Below, piece after piece: positions 9,431 through 16,659 of a DNA stretch of 29,682 nt. Source of the stretch: Lachnospiraceae bacterium UBA3633 (GTDB lineage Bacteria; Bacillota; Clostridia; Lachnospirales; Lachnospiraceae); assembly GCA_002374095.1 (NCBI GenBank), contig DFKY01000013.1:16215-45896 (forward strand). Reading direction: 5' to 3'. Every line of letters starts with the position of its first letter. The stretch's first letter is position 1. The translations under genes were made by a program, and so were the position numbers. The notes under the pieces were generated by a model. The model was not told where the DNA came from, ran no database searches, and saw only the letters and a program-made list of their open reading frames with translations.

Positions 9431-9498
9431 CGTCAATAAAAAACTCAGGATTTATGAAACTTTAATTAGAGATTTTTGTAAAAATAGTTTTTGGCACA

Positions 9499-9544
9499 AA
9501 AAGACCATATCTTTTAGTAATAGATTGGATATGGTCTTTTATAT
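9499..9544 (+). terminator. Terminator downstream of murG
   Basis: A 13-bp perfect stem, AAAAGACCATATC (9499-9511) with GATATGGTCTTTT (9528-9540), has flanking A and T runs. It stands about 70 bp after the murG stop. Confidence 0.8.
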
Positions 9545-9653
9545 TTAATGATTAATCGTGTTTGGTTATATAATTACTTTTACATTTATTTCTATCAAGG
9601 GAATGCCTACATGGGTATAAATTTCTCGCAACACCTACCTTGATACCATTTTT

Positions 9654-9697
9654 TGATACGGAAATGAAACGAATTTGAAACGGTTTTGAAACGGAAT
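9654..9697. repeat. Four direct 11-bp repeats, TGAWACG core
   Basis: The core TGAWACG starts at 9654, 9665, 9676 and 9687, exactly 11 bases apart each time (TGATACG, then three TGAAACG). This spacing puts every copy on one face of the helix. Two weaker 11-bp units (AGAAATGGTTT, TGAAATGAAAA) occur near 22829-22850, also followed by GCTAT. This is a candidate protein-binding array; no function is known to me. Confidence 0.7.
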
Positions 9698-9840
9698 TAT
9701 ATTGCTATACTAAAAGTAGATATGATAGGAAATTACTATTTAATTTGTTCGCACCTAAATTATAGCATAAAATCAGCATTTTTGAAACATCAAATTTTAT
9801 AATTATTTTATCGTTTTGCCGTTCTATTTATACAATATCC

Positions 9841-9905
9841 AATAAAAAACACACTTGATACATTAAAATGATTAAAATTAGATAACTTCTAATGTTCAGT
9901 GTGTT
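9841..9905 (-). terminator. Terminator of the accessory operon
   Basis: Read leftward, AACACACTGAACATTA pairs imperfectly with TAATGT-A-TCA-AGTGTGTT across an AT-rich loop, and six T follow directly. It lies just beyond the stop of the last small gene (9929) and should end the long minus-strand transcript. Confidence 0.75.
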
Positions 9906-9928
9906 CTATAATCTTTTATTATTTCCTC

Positions 9929-10243
9929 TTATTTTCTATAGTATATCTTTTTCCAATAGTTAATTTCTAAATCTTCATTATATTTTTTATTGTTACGAAT
10001 TTCGCAACCTTTTATCCATCTAAGATATTCTCTAAGGAAACATGGTCTCCGTCCTTCATCGCCTTGTATTGCCCAATTATCATGAAATTTTTTATGGTAG
10101 TTTCTCTTTGAAGAAAACTCATACAAATATTTATTGATAAACTTTCTAACCCTATGATTTGCAATCCTCTTGAAAAACTTTGAATTTCCCCTTTTGCACC
10201 ACCTATTGCACATAAACGGATGCCTCGTGTGGATTCTGCTCAT
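9929..10243 (-). CDS. Small basic hypothetical protein, last gene of the operon
   Basis: 104 aa, very rich in Arg, Lys, Asn and aromatic residues, with a few Cys and His (HTRHPFMCNRWCKRGN near the N-terminus) and Trp near the C-terminus (DNWAIQGDEGRRPCFL, EINYWKKIYYRK). The charge suggests nucleic-acid binding, but I recognise no family. It starts 15 bp after the phosphatase stop, with GGGGTTG before the ATG, so it is probably cotranscribed. The terminator follows at once. No signal peptide or membrane segment is seen. Confidence 0.5.
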   Translation of the reverse strand: MSRIHTRHPFMCNRWCKRGNSKFFKRIANHRVRKFINKYLYEFSSKRNYHKKFHDNWAIQGDEGRRPCFLREYLRWIKGCEIRNNKKYNEDLEINYWKKIYYRK

Positions 10244-10258
10244 ATTTCAACCCCATTA

Positions 10259-10972
10259 TTAAATATAGTATTCTTTCATATCATTTAGTCTCAAACACCC
10301 TAGCCTTCCATCTTTAAAAGTACAACCACAATCTATTGCAATATTATTGTTGTTAATATAAATATAACCCGGGTTTTTATTGTTCTCTATAAGCTGAGTA
10401 GGTGTGTGACCTACCACTATATATCTATCATCATAATACTTCTTTGCATAATCCATCCTGTCCCATACTAACTCCATAATATTATACTCTTTTAATTTCT
10501 TATTCTTATTAAAATTTCCAAGCCCAGCATGAACCAATATATACTTTTTATCTTCAACTGTTAATTCTTTATATAGTTTAAGTTTTATTAAAAAATCTAA
10601 CGCTCTTTTTCTATCTTCTTTGCTATAATCAAATAAATCTTTTATTGTAGTCCCTCCTCCATTCATTTTCCAATCTTCAAGAGATTCTATAAACTTATCA
10701 GATATTTTAGCAAATACCTCATCTGTTAAATCTTCAATTAGAACTCTTAAACACAAAATTGCCATGTGCTCATGATTTCCGGCAAGCATAGTAATATTAT
10801 TTAAACTCATAATGTGCATAAGCGTTTTTATAGGCTTTGGTCCTCTATCAAGTACATCTCCAATAACATATAATTTATCTTTATCATTAAACTTAATTTT
10901 ATCAAGCATTTTTACAAATGCATCATATTCACCATGAATATCTGACATTACATATGTATATGACTTTTCCAT
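10259..10972 (-). CDS. PPP-family metallophosphoesterase (Ser/Thr protein phosphatase or ApaH-like)
   Basis: 237 aa with the complete PPP metal-binding signature: DIHG at residues 11-14 (Asp11, His13), GDVLDRGP at 38-45, GNHEH at 65-69, then LVHAGL and VVGHTP supplying the later His ligands. This gives a binuclear metal centre in a soluble enzyme. Size and motif spacing match bacterial PP1-like or lambda-phosphatase proteins and the related diadenosine tetraphosphatases (ApaH, PrpE); sequence alone does not decide between protein and nucleotide substrates. AAGGAGC precedes the ATG well. It lies between a broken Cys-rich gene and a small basic gene and is one of the few intact enzymes in the distal half of the operon. 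The preceding frame now runs 44 bp into it because of a 17-bp duplication. Confidence 0.88.
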   Translation of the reverse strand: MEKSYTYVMSDIHGEYDAFVKMLDKIKFNDKDKLYVIGDVLDRGPKPIKTLMHIMSLNNITMLAGNHEHMAILCLRVLIEDLTDEVFAKISDKFIESLEDWKMNGGGTTIKDLFDYSKEDRKRALDFLIKLKLYKELTVEDKKYILVHAGLGNFNKNKKLKEYNIMELVWDRMDYAKKYYDDRYIVVGHTPTQLIENNKNPGYIYINNNNIAIDCGCTFKDGRLGCLRLNDMKEYYI

Positions 10973-11168
10973 ATTTGCTCCTTTTATCTAATAAGTTTTT
11001 CGTATTCCCTACAATCCAAGATACCCTACAATCCAAGATACCATCCAAGCCAACTTTATCATATTTATTAAACTCACATAGTTTGTCACACATAAAACAT
11101 TCACCTAAGCATGTTCTACATAAAAATCTGCGACACCTTTGTGGTGTTCTATACATTCTTTTTAACAT
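10929..11168 (-). pseudogene. Cys-rich small protein, frameshifted by a 17-bp duplication
   Basis: The present frame encodes 79 aa with a Cys-rich part (RCRRFLCRTCLGECFMCDKLC), suggesting a zinc-binding module, but no named family. It has no ribosome site and overruns the start of the phosphatase gene. A perfect 17-bp tandem duplication (11007-11040) lies in its 3' part. Taking one copy out restores an ending ...DGILDCREYEKLIR followed by TAA at 10984-10986, directly before the phosphatase ribosome site, a more natural operon junction. Upstream the frame continues through an in-frame TAA into a 17-codon Lys-rich ORF. I read this as a damaged gene; function unknown. Confidence 0.55.
11007..11040. 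repeat. Perfect 17-bp tandem duplication
   Basis: CCCTACAATCCAAGATA occurs twice, at 11007-11023 and 11024-11040, with no gap. Since 17 is not a multiple of 3, it shifts the reading frame of the Cys-rich ORF. Confidence 0.95.
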
Positions 11169-11171
11169 GTG

Positions 11172-11225
11172 TTATTTTAATGCTCTATACTTTTTCTTTC
11201 TATTAGCCTTACTTTTTTTACTCAT
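11172..11225 (-). CDS. Very short Lys-rich ORF (17 aa), perhaps the lost N-terminus of the Cys-rich protein
   Basis: ATG at 11225-11223 encodes MSKKSKANRKKKYRALK, then TAA. It starts a few bases after the stop of the 75-aa ORF. The following Cys-rich ORF begins two codons later in the same frame (stop, CAC, ATG). Either this is a tiny translated leader, or a nonsense change has split one protein of about 95 aa. No strong ribosome site is visible. Confidence 0.3.
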   Translation of the reverse strand: MSKKSKANRKKKYRALK

Positions 11226-11228
11226 AAA

Positions 11229-11456
11229 TTAAACATTTTGTTTATAAGAATCTAGGAATTCTTTTAATTTATCCTCATAAGCCTTTAATTCTTCATCAGT
11301 TAGTTTTTGTAAATCACCATTTTTTAAAATTTCATTGTAAAACTCGATAATAATATCAGAAACAGTTTGATTGCACTTTTTATGAGTAAATAGCATTTCC
11401 TTTTGATTAAAATATTTAAATAAATATTTTTTCAAAAATACACAAATCAAACACAT
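11229..11456 (-). CDS. Small hypothetical protein, possibly a 3' fragment
   Basis: 75 aa. From about residue 21 it looks like a normal small helical acidic protein (DIIIEFYNEILKNG, then LTDEELKAYEDKLKEFLDSY). The first 20 residues overlap the end of the preceding ORF in another frame. Neither the first ATG (11456) nor the internal ATG (11396, with AAAGG almost touching it) has a well placed ribosome site. Removing one A from the A6 run at 11427-11432 (minus strand) would fuse it to the upstream 115-aa ORF. It is therefore either a small gene or the tail of a frameshifted one. No family recognised. Confidence 0.4.
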   Translation of the reverse strand: MCLICVFLKKYLFKYFNQKEMLFTHKKCNQTVSDIIIEFYNEILKNGDLQKLTDEELKAYEDKLKEFLDSYKQNV

Positions 11457-11763
11457 ATAAACTCTTTTTAATCACATTACTTCTTTCAAGCAAAATAACG
11501 AACATAGTGCAATTTGTAAAACCATTAAACAAAATATTTACAAATACTCTTTCATATGATTGCTTTTTAGAAATTTCTATATTAAAGATATATTCCATCC
11601 AATCATAATCATCAAATATTGTTTTTATGTGTTCAATGTAGTATTCATTTCCATTTATAATTTTCAATTCATTATTCATATTATTTATATAATCAAATGC
11701 CATATAACCGTACTTTTGGCATTCCATAACAAGTTTTCGACTTAATTGCATGGAAAACGACAA
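11416..11763 (-). CDS. Hypothetical protein, probable 5'-truncated or frameshifted gene
   Basis: Up to 115 aa starting at a TTG (11763) with no ribosome site; the first ATG is at 11751 (MQLSRKLVMECQKYGYMAF), also without one, and an in-frame TGA lies just upstream. The interior has ordinary coding character, with an acidic middle (KTIFDDYDWMEYIFNIEIS) and a hydrophobic stretch near FTNCTMFVILLE. The end overlaps the next ORF by 41 bp in a different frame, next to an A6 run, so the two ORFs may once have been one protein of about 175 aa. No recognised domain. Confidence 0.35.
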   Translation of the reverse strand: MSFSMQLSRKLVMECQKYGYMAFDYINNMNNELKIINGNEYYIEHIKTIFDDYDWMEYIFNIEISKKQSYERVFVNILFNGFTNCTMFVILLERSNVIKKSLYVFDLCIFEKIFI

Positions 11764-11894
11764 TATTCAAAAATATCAGTCGTGCTAAACCATAATTTAT
11801 ATTAAATAACAGTTAACAACTTATTCAACAACAATATACAAAACCTATAACATTAAGGAGTTTATTTTAAGCAATCAAATCCGGATATTGCTTT

Positions 11895-12407
11895 TTAAAT
11901 ATCAACTTCTATTCTCCCGCTTACATTTGCTTTATCAATAGAAATTTGCAGTTTATCAAGTTCGTTAACTATATCATCATAATCTTTCTTAACTTCGTCA
12001 ATGTTATAGTTAACATATATATAATCTATTCGTTCGCCTACATAATCACCATATCTATTTTTTACTCTACATCTTTCCTTGTTTTTTCTTAAAATTGACA
12101 GTTTCTCTTTTTTCTTCGTAAGTTGTGGCATCAAAACCAATGCTTCATCAATTGTAATATCGAAATCATCAATAACTGTCGTTGTGTTAAATACATTTAT
12201 AGCATGTTTTAGTTTTCTAATTCTTGCCTCCAAATCACATAATAGTTTTTGTGTTTCGACATAGTTGTATTTAGGCCTACAATCTTCAACATTTTCAGTA
12301 GTAGATGCTATAAATGTGCAATTTTCATTTTCCTCATTTAGCATCAATTGGTAATCTTCATTAAGTTTTTTTAATAACTTATTAGCCTCTTTTGATGATA
12401 ATTTCAT
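11895..12407 (-). CDS. Coiled-coil hypothetical protein (DIP1984-like in appearance)
   Basis: 170 aa, highly charged and mostly helical. Residues 1-25 (KLSSKEANKLLKKLNEDYQ) and 50-75 (ETQKLLCDLEARIRKLKHAI) look like coiled coil, followed by FDITIDEALVLMPQLTKKKEKLS and a C-terminal helical hairpin ending in a short beta-like tail (VSGRIEVDI). The layout resembles DIP1984-type proteins, but I hold that only as a possibility. The ribosome site AGGAGG precedes the ATG, and the start overlaps the previous stop by four bases (ATGA), showing tight coupling to the frameshifted gene before it. No catalytic motif is visible. Confidence 0.75.
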   Translation of the reverse strand: MKLSSKEANKLLKKLNEDYQLMLNEENENCTFIASTTENVEDCRPKYNYVETQKLLCDLEARIRKLKHAINVFNTTTVIDDFDITIDEALVLMPQLTKKKEKLSILRKNKERCRVKNRYGDYVGERIDYIYVNYNIDEVKKDYDDIVNELDKLQISIDKANVSGRIEVDI

Positions 12408-12846
12408 TGTTCTTTCCTCCGCTTAACTATAAATTTTGGGTAATAATGTTCACTACCGTCTATGTGTATTAATACTTTATTAATACCATTTTCTTTTGTT
12501 ATATTATATCTATCATAAACATACTTAACTATTTCATCTTTACAATCAGCTAAATACTGGCTTATAAAAATAGTTGCCTTACATTTCTTTATTTCAACTC
12601 TGCCTCTTGGATAATAATCATAAGTCATATTATTTGTGATTGTTGTTGGCAACATAGACCATAGCTTTTTGTGATTAAAATTACTTCCTGATTTTCCCAT
12701 TGCATTTACATATTTACCTTCATAATATATATTACCAAATTTGTCACAAGGTATTTTATAATTAATAGTACTTTCATATAGGTTTTTTATATCTTTTATC
12801 CAAAAATACCTTTATACAAAATATGATTTTTAACATCTTCATTCAT
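12404..12846 (-). pseudogene. Hypothetical gene of about 147 codons split by a one-base frameshift in a T5 run
   Basis: The longest ATG-started frame (12404-12700, 98 aa) has no ribosome site, and the same frame stays open and protein-like upstream to about 12810. A second frame starts at ATG 12846-12844, overlapping the stop of the 444-aa gene, encodes MNEDVKNHILYKGIFG and stops at 12796-12798. Adding one T to the T5 run at 12802-12806 joins them smoothly (YKGIFWIKDIKNLYE..., then YKIPCDKFGNIYYEG and MGKSGSNFNHKKLWS). The C-terminal part (KVLIHIDGSEHYYPKFIV) has beta character. Family unknown. Either a real homopolymer slip, a sequencing error, or ribosomal slippage on U UUU. Confidence 0.65.
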
Positions 12847-14173
12847 ACTTAGGCCAATACCTATCAATCTCTCTTTGCATATTTTCTTTGCCAACTGGGT
12901 TCATTGTATGCAAGTTAATTTTATAAAATCTTTTTGTTTCTGCTAACCAATCAATTAATTTTATACCATCTCCTCCGTCTTTCGCATATTCACCCAAATC
13001 ATGATCTAAGTCAAGTAAATCTATATATACTTTGTCACGTTCACATTGGTAAATATTATTTATCACTTCATTGACACTACGACAATGAATGTAACCATTG
13101 GGAGCAGGTCGCTTGTCATCAAGCCATATCTTAATGTGAATATTAGGGTCCTTCTCAACTCCTGAATCAATAAATGCCGCTTTTGTGTACCAAGTTCGTT
13201 TCTTTGATTTCTTATAATTTTCATCTGCAATAATCAAATTGTATGCATTCAAAAATAAATCTAAACTAAGTTTTCCCTTCAGATAATTGCTTATAGTAAT
13301 CAGAGTCCTTTTCTCATTTTCAAATGAATCAGCATAGTATTCCAAATTCATATAATCATTCATAACTTCATGATAAACTGTCCCATCCTCCCATATAAAA
13401 TACCCATAAGCAGTCATATCTGAACTATCATATCCTTCTTCATCTCCACATAATTCATGACACATTTTATCTAATACAAATGGACCTTGACAAGTATATC
13501 CAATATGAGTCTTATCCCAATATTTATAGACAAGTATATCACCTTTTTTAAATGGAACAGGAAATTTAAACCACATGCTATCAATAAAATTATGCATGAT
13601 GTTATTTGCATGCTCATTTTCAGATTTACTATAAAGTAATCTTTTAAACTCTAATTCTGAATTCAAATATACTGTTCCAATGCATTTCTCGGATCCATAC
13701 TGTTTCTTTTCAATTTTTATTTCATTGAAAAGTATTGGATTTACTATATCTTGATAAAATGTATTCACTAAATAATATTCTTTTTTATTTACTACAATAT
13801 ATTTAATAGCATCGTCATACTCTTTAAAAGTTGTTTTTATATTTTCTTTTGGGTAATTAGGATAATTTACAGTTACTTCAAAAAAACATGTTTCATCATT
13901 TTTCATAAATTCTTTATAATATTTTTCAGTTAAAGCGACATACTCAATAATCGCTTGATGAACACTATTAATTTTTTCAGGTAAACTATCCTTCTCATAA
14001 GACATATCGGGATAATTATCTATTACATCATAATATGCTCTCTTCCTCTCCTCGAAAGCAAAATCAAAAGAATGTTTTATAAGCCATACTACTTCTATAG
14101 CATTAAATTGATAGTTTATTTCTTTTAGATGCTTTCTAATTGCATCTGAATTTACAAACTTTAAGACATCCAT
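12839..14173 (-). CDS. Two-part protein: PFKxGDI-type domain plus C-terminal cREC-like receiver domain
   Basis: 444 aa, soluble. Residues 1-200 are helical and unrecognised. Residues 203-290 carry FPVPFKKGDI and following beta strands (GYFIWEDGTVYHEVMND), the motif shared with the 357-aa and 216-aa neighbours. Residues 347-444 match the pattern of the predicted cyclic-phosphate-processing receiver-like domain (Pfam name cREC_REC): IWLDDKRPAPNGY at the first strand, DLDHDLG at the second acidic strand, DGIKLIDWL, and NLHTMNPVGKENM near the end. The acidic pocket (two Asp after strand 1 and DLDHD) is intact. A nucleotide or cyclic-phosphate role is prediction from family literature, not proof. 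AAGGAA precedes the ATG; the stop overlaps the start of the frameshifted gene. Confidence 0.75.
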   Translation of the reverse strand: MDVLKFVNSDAIRKHLKEINYQFNAIEVVWLIKHSFDFAFEERKRAYYDVIDNYPDMSYEKDSLPEKINSVHQAIIEYVALTEKYYKEFMKNDETCFFEVTVNYPNYPKENIKTTFKEYDDAIKYIVVNKKEYYLVNTFYQDIVNPILFNEIKIEKKQYGSEKCIGTVYLNSELEFKRLLYSKSENEHANNIMHNFIDSMWFKFPVPFKKGDILVYKYWDKTHIGYTCQGPFVLDKMCHELCGDEEGYDSSDMTAYGYFIWEDGTVYHEVMNDYMNLEYYADSFENEKRTLITISNYLKGKLSLDLFLNAYNLIIADENYKKSKKRTWYTKAAFIDSGVEKDPNIHIKIWLDDKRPAPNGYIHCRSVNEVINNIYQCERDKVYIDLLDLDHDLGEYAKDGGDGIKLIDWLAETKRFYKINLHTMNPVGKENMQREIDRYWPKYE

Positions 14174-14183
14174 ATTTTCCTTT

Positions 14184-14879
14184 CTATGCTTTATCTAATA
14201 AGCATAAATTATTATTCCTAATTTCATTTACTTGAAACATAAGGCTTCTTTTATAACATTTATTCTCAAATTTTATTAACTGATTCCCAAGCTCTTCAAT
14301 TCCACAGTTACTTCTTCTTTTATCATATTCATTCATTAAATTAATCTCTTTATTCGTATATCCTAATTCTTTCCTAAATCCTTTACCATTTTTATATTTT
14401 TCTTTTTTCTCCTCTTTGCTCATTTCATTTGTAATTTTGTCAACCTTGTCATCATGCTTAATATCTATAAGAATTTCTTTCATATTTTTTTTATTATAAT
14501 AAGTGTCAGCGATATAATACGACATAATAGTATCTTGATGTTCAAATATATATGAGTAACCTTCAATATCCTTTTTTCGGCTAAACACATCTTTATAATG
14601 ATATCCTGCAACATCAAAATATTTTTCATCTCTAAACTGCTCATAGCAAATAATAATTAACTGTTCATCATCTGATATATTTAATGTTTTCAATTTACAT
14701 AACTTATTTATATATTCCACAATTTTCTTCATAGCTTTTTTATAATATTCATTAAAGCTTAGGTTTCTATACTTTTTATATCTGTCGTTTAATATCCTAG
14801 CAAATACATATTTGTCAAAATAAGATTTCGCAAGTTCTTTTTTATTAACTTTTTTCAAATAATACTGTACATTTTTCAT
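14184..14879 (-). CDS. Hypothetical protein, 231 aa
   Basis: Not recognised. I choose ATG 14879 (MKNVQYYLKKVNKKELAKSY), preceded by GGGGGA, over an upstream GTG at 14918 that lies inside the previous gene. The N-terminal 100 residues are helical and Lys/Tyr-rich; the middle (YHYKDVFSRKKDIEGYSYIF, then ILIDIKHDDKVDKIT) has mixed strands; residues 150-175 (KEEKKEKYKNGKGFRKELG) form a charged linker; the C-terminus is helical. No membrane segment, signal or known catalytic motif. It lies 10 bp upstream of the cREC-like gene and 23 bp after the PFKxGDI 357-aa gene, so it is cotranscribed with them. Confidence 0.7.
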   Translation of the reverse strand: MKNVQYYLKKVNKKELAKSYFDKYVFARILNDRYKKYRNLSFNEYYKKAMKKIVEYINKLCKLKTLNISDDEQLIIICYEQFRDEKYFDVAGYHYKDVFSRKKDIEGYSYIFEHQDTIMSYYIADTYYNKKNMKEILIDIKHDDKVDKITNEMSKEEKKEKYKNGKGFRKELGYTNKEINLMNEYDKRRSNCGIEELGNQLIKFENKCYKRSLMFQVNEIRNNNLCLLDKA

Positions 14880-14902
14880 AATTGGATATCCCCCACATAA
14901 AA

Positions 14903-15976
14903 CTAATAATATCTCCACAAATCATTTAAAACTTCTCTACTCCTTTTCCCATCACCATTAATCTTTTTTTGAATATCAATAAGTGCCACTTTTTCATGTA
15001 ATGTTAATTCATCTTGACCAATGCTCCTCAAAGTATATAATGGTGAAACACATGGGAATATTTGATTCTGTCTCATATCTGTATGTTTTAGTGCTCCTTC
15101 ACTTAATTTTCCATATTGGTCTATGTATGCTACTCTAACAGAACAGCAATCACAATTATCTCCCACTGATAAAACTATCATATTTTTTTGATTTGAAAAC
15201 GGCTTTAAATTACAAGTAACTATGTCCCCAGCTTTGAATGGTATCGGTAAATTTAAATCAACCGAATCATAAATATAACTAGTATACACGAATCTAGGGT
15301 GCGGGTAACTCATTTTGTCAATTCTTGTATAATCGTATTCTAAATAATACACAATCTTATTATTTATTATGTAATATTCGCAATCTAAATACATATCGCT
15401 AATGAACCTGCAAGAATACCTATTAAAATTACTCAAAACATCATTTTCATCTCTTCTTTTGTACTTTTCTAATTTGTAATAATACAAATCATCATAAACA
15501 AAATCTTGATCATCTTTCTCAACAATTTTATCATCATTTATATATTTAAATGCATTCCTATAATCTAGAAATGGCATAATTCCATGTTCATTATTCCGAT
15601 CTCCATATCCAATTTCATAGTTTATAGTATCTATTGCTCTAATAATATCACCATGGTAATATTTATGTTTTTCATTTTCATCTAATAAATACTCCAAATC
15701 TGTATTCCTGCTAAGCTCCCTTAAATAAAAAATACTATCATCATTGCTTTCAAGGTTGTTAATAGCATTTTTCAATTCTTTTTCTAAGTCTTCAAGACCA
15801 AGTTCTATTGAATACTCTAGTTTTTTATTTATATCAAGTAAGGACAAACCAATTATCTTTGAAAAATCGTGTTCATTTAAAGAATTTATATTTTCACATA
15901 AATAATCATTCATTTCTTTAAGAAATAACTTTTCAATTATATCTTTTTTCAATTTTTCATTATTAAAACTTCCCAT
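14903..15976 (-). CDS. PFKxGDI-motif hypothetical protein, 357 aa
   Basis: An uncharacterised family that I recall as frequent in Lachnospiraceae. Residues 1-110 are helical; 110-230 carry a Tyr/Asp-rich segment; the C-terminal third has the conserved core LPIPFKAGDIV (244-253), then VGDNCDCCSVRVAYID (271-286) and EGALKHTD (293-300), followed by PLYTL and a C-terminal helix ending RSREVLNDLWRYY. The core looks like a small beta-barrel (SH3- or PUA-like), which is inference. The start ATG directly follows the TAA of the 216-aa gene, whose last codons contain the ribosome site AAAGGA, so translation is coupled. Function unknown. Confidence 0.75.
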   Translation of the reverse strand: MGSFNNEKLKKDIIEKLFLKEMNDYLCENINSLNEHDFSKIIGLSLLDINKKLEYSIELGLEDLEKELKNAINNLESNDDSIFYLRELSRNTDLEYLLDENEKHKYYHGDIIRAIDTINYEIGYGDRNNEHGIMPFLDYRNAFKYINDDKIVEKDDQDFVYDDLYYYKLEKYKRRDENDVLSNFNRYSCRFISDMYLDCEYYIINNKIVYYLEYDYTRIDKMSYPHPRFVYTSYIYDSVDLNLPIPFKAGDIVTCNLKPFSNQKNMIVLSVGDNCDCCSVRVAYIDQYGKLSEGALKHTDMRQNQIFPCVSPLYTLRSIGQDELTLHEKVALIDIQKKINGDGKRSREVLNDLWRYY

Positions 15977-16627
15977 TTAATTCCTTTTTAAATAGTTCTC
16001 TCTAAGTAGTCTTAAATACTTTTTTTGTGTATCACATAATTCATCTTCTTTAGCGCTTTCAGCCATTAATACACTAACATGAAAATGACATGCATAAACA
16101 CTTTCTTCGTCATTAGGTGCATCATTATCTAAATCAAAACATGTATATTGTGCATCTGATATGTCATAGCCAATTCCATCTTTCCTTTTTAATGGCGAAC
16201 CTTCGCCCAAAGAATCCAAAATTCTTCTTTTAGTATCTTCCCAATCGTAATTAGCAACCATACCATAATAATATCCATCTTTTCGTTTAAATCTTATTAA
16301 GTCTCCACCTTTAAATAAGACTTTTAAATCAACATACTTATCTAAAGATAACGTCATTACATTATCATCATCTCTAATTTTAGATATTATTCTTTTTATA
16401 TCATCTGATAAGAAAGTATCATCATCAAATAATTTTTTAAGTTTCCACAAACAATTTCTCAACTTTCCACACGAGCTATATATCTCGAGTCCAAGACTTA
16501 TTAAGTCATCATTTGACCAATTAGGATATTTACCATTATTTAAATCTTCCTTATATACCTCTTTTAATGTCTTAGATGGGATTGCATCTATTATTTTTTC
16601 AATTGATTTATGATTACTTTGTGCCAT
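15977..16627 (-). CDS. Short PFKxGDI-like hypothetical protein, 216 aa
   Basis: The smallest of three neighbouring proteins with the same core. Residues 1-95 are helical (KIIDAIPSKTLKEVYKEDL, then an NWSNDDLISLGLEIY segment). Residues 100-185 hold VLFKGGDLIRFKRKDGYYYG (103-122) and beta strands up to YACHFHVSVLMAESAK. The motif keeps F-K-x-G-D but has LF in place of PF, and the DCC and ALKH signatures of the 357-aa protein are missing. AAAGGAAAT precedes the ATG. No known enzyme motif. It sits directly after the PolC-like gene and abuts the 357-aa gene, suggesting the two act together. Confidence 0.7.
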   Translation of the reverse strand: MAQSNHKSIEKIIDAIPSKTLKEVYKEDLNNGKYPNWSNDDLISLGLEIYSSCGKLRNCLWKLKKLFDDDTFLSDDIKRIISKIRDDDNVMTLSLDKYVDLKVLFKGGDLIRFKRKDGYYYGMVANYDWEDTKRRILDSLGEGSPLKRKDGIGYDISDAQYTCFDLDNDAPNDEESVYACHFHVSVLMAESAKEDELCDTQKKYLRLLRENYLKRN

Positions 16628-16659
16628 AATACTTATTTCCTTTCAATGAAATATAGTTA

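Larger units (their letters stand above)
9431..9928. other. Non-coding stretch at the housekeeping/accessory boundary
   Basis: About 500 bases with no convincing gene. It holds the murG terminator, an inverted repeat TATCAAGG (9593-9600) / CCTTGATA (9638-9645), four 11-bp phased repeats (9654-9697), and the terminator of the leftward accessory operon. On the minus strand about 50 codons are open across 9550-9700 without a start codon or ribosome site; I do not call it a gene. No tRNA or integrase sequence is present to define an attachment site. Confidence 0.6.

Noticed and set aside
9654..9697. Short CRISPR-like array
   Set aside because: The repeats are 11 bp with no unique spacers and no cas genes nearby.
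9550..9705. About 50 open minus-strand codons across the 11-bp repeats (with KNGIKVGVARNLYPC)
   Set aside because: No start codon or ribosome site; the frame runs through the repeat array and inverted repeat, so I treat it as non-coding or an old remnant.
11818..11912. Possible plus-strand small RNA with a hairpin AAGCAAT/ATTGCTT and T run
   Set aside because: The promoter match is weak and the hairpin overlaps the 3' end of the coiled-coil gene; too little to support an RNA gene.
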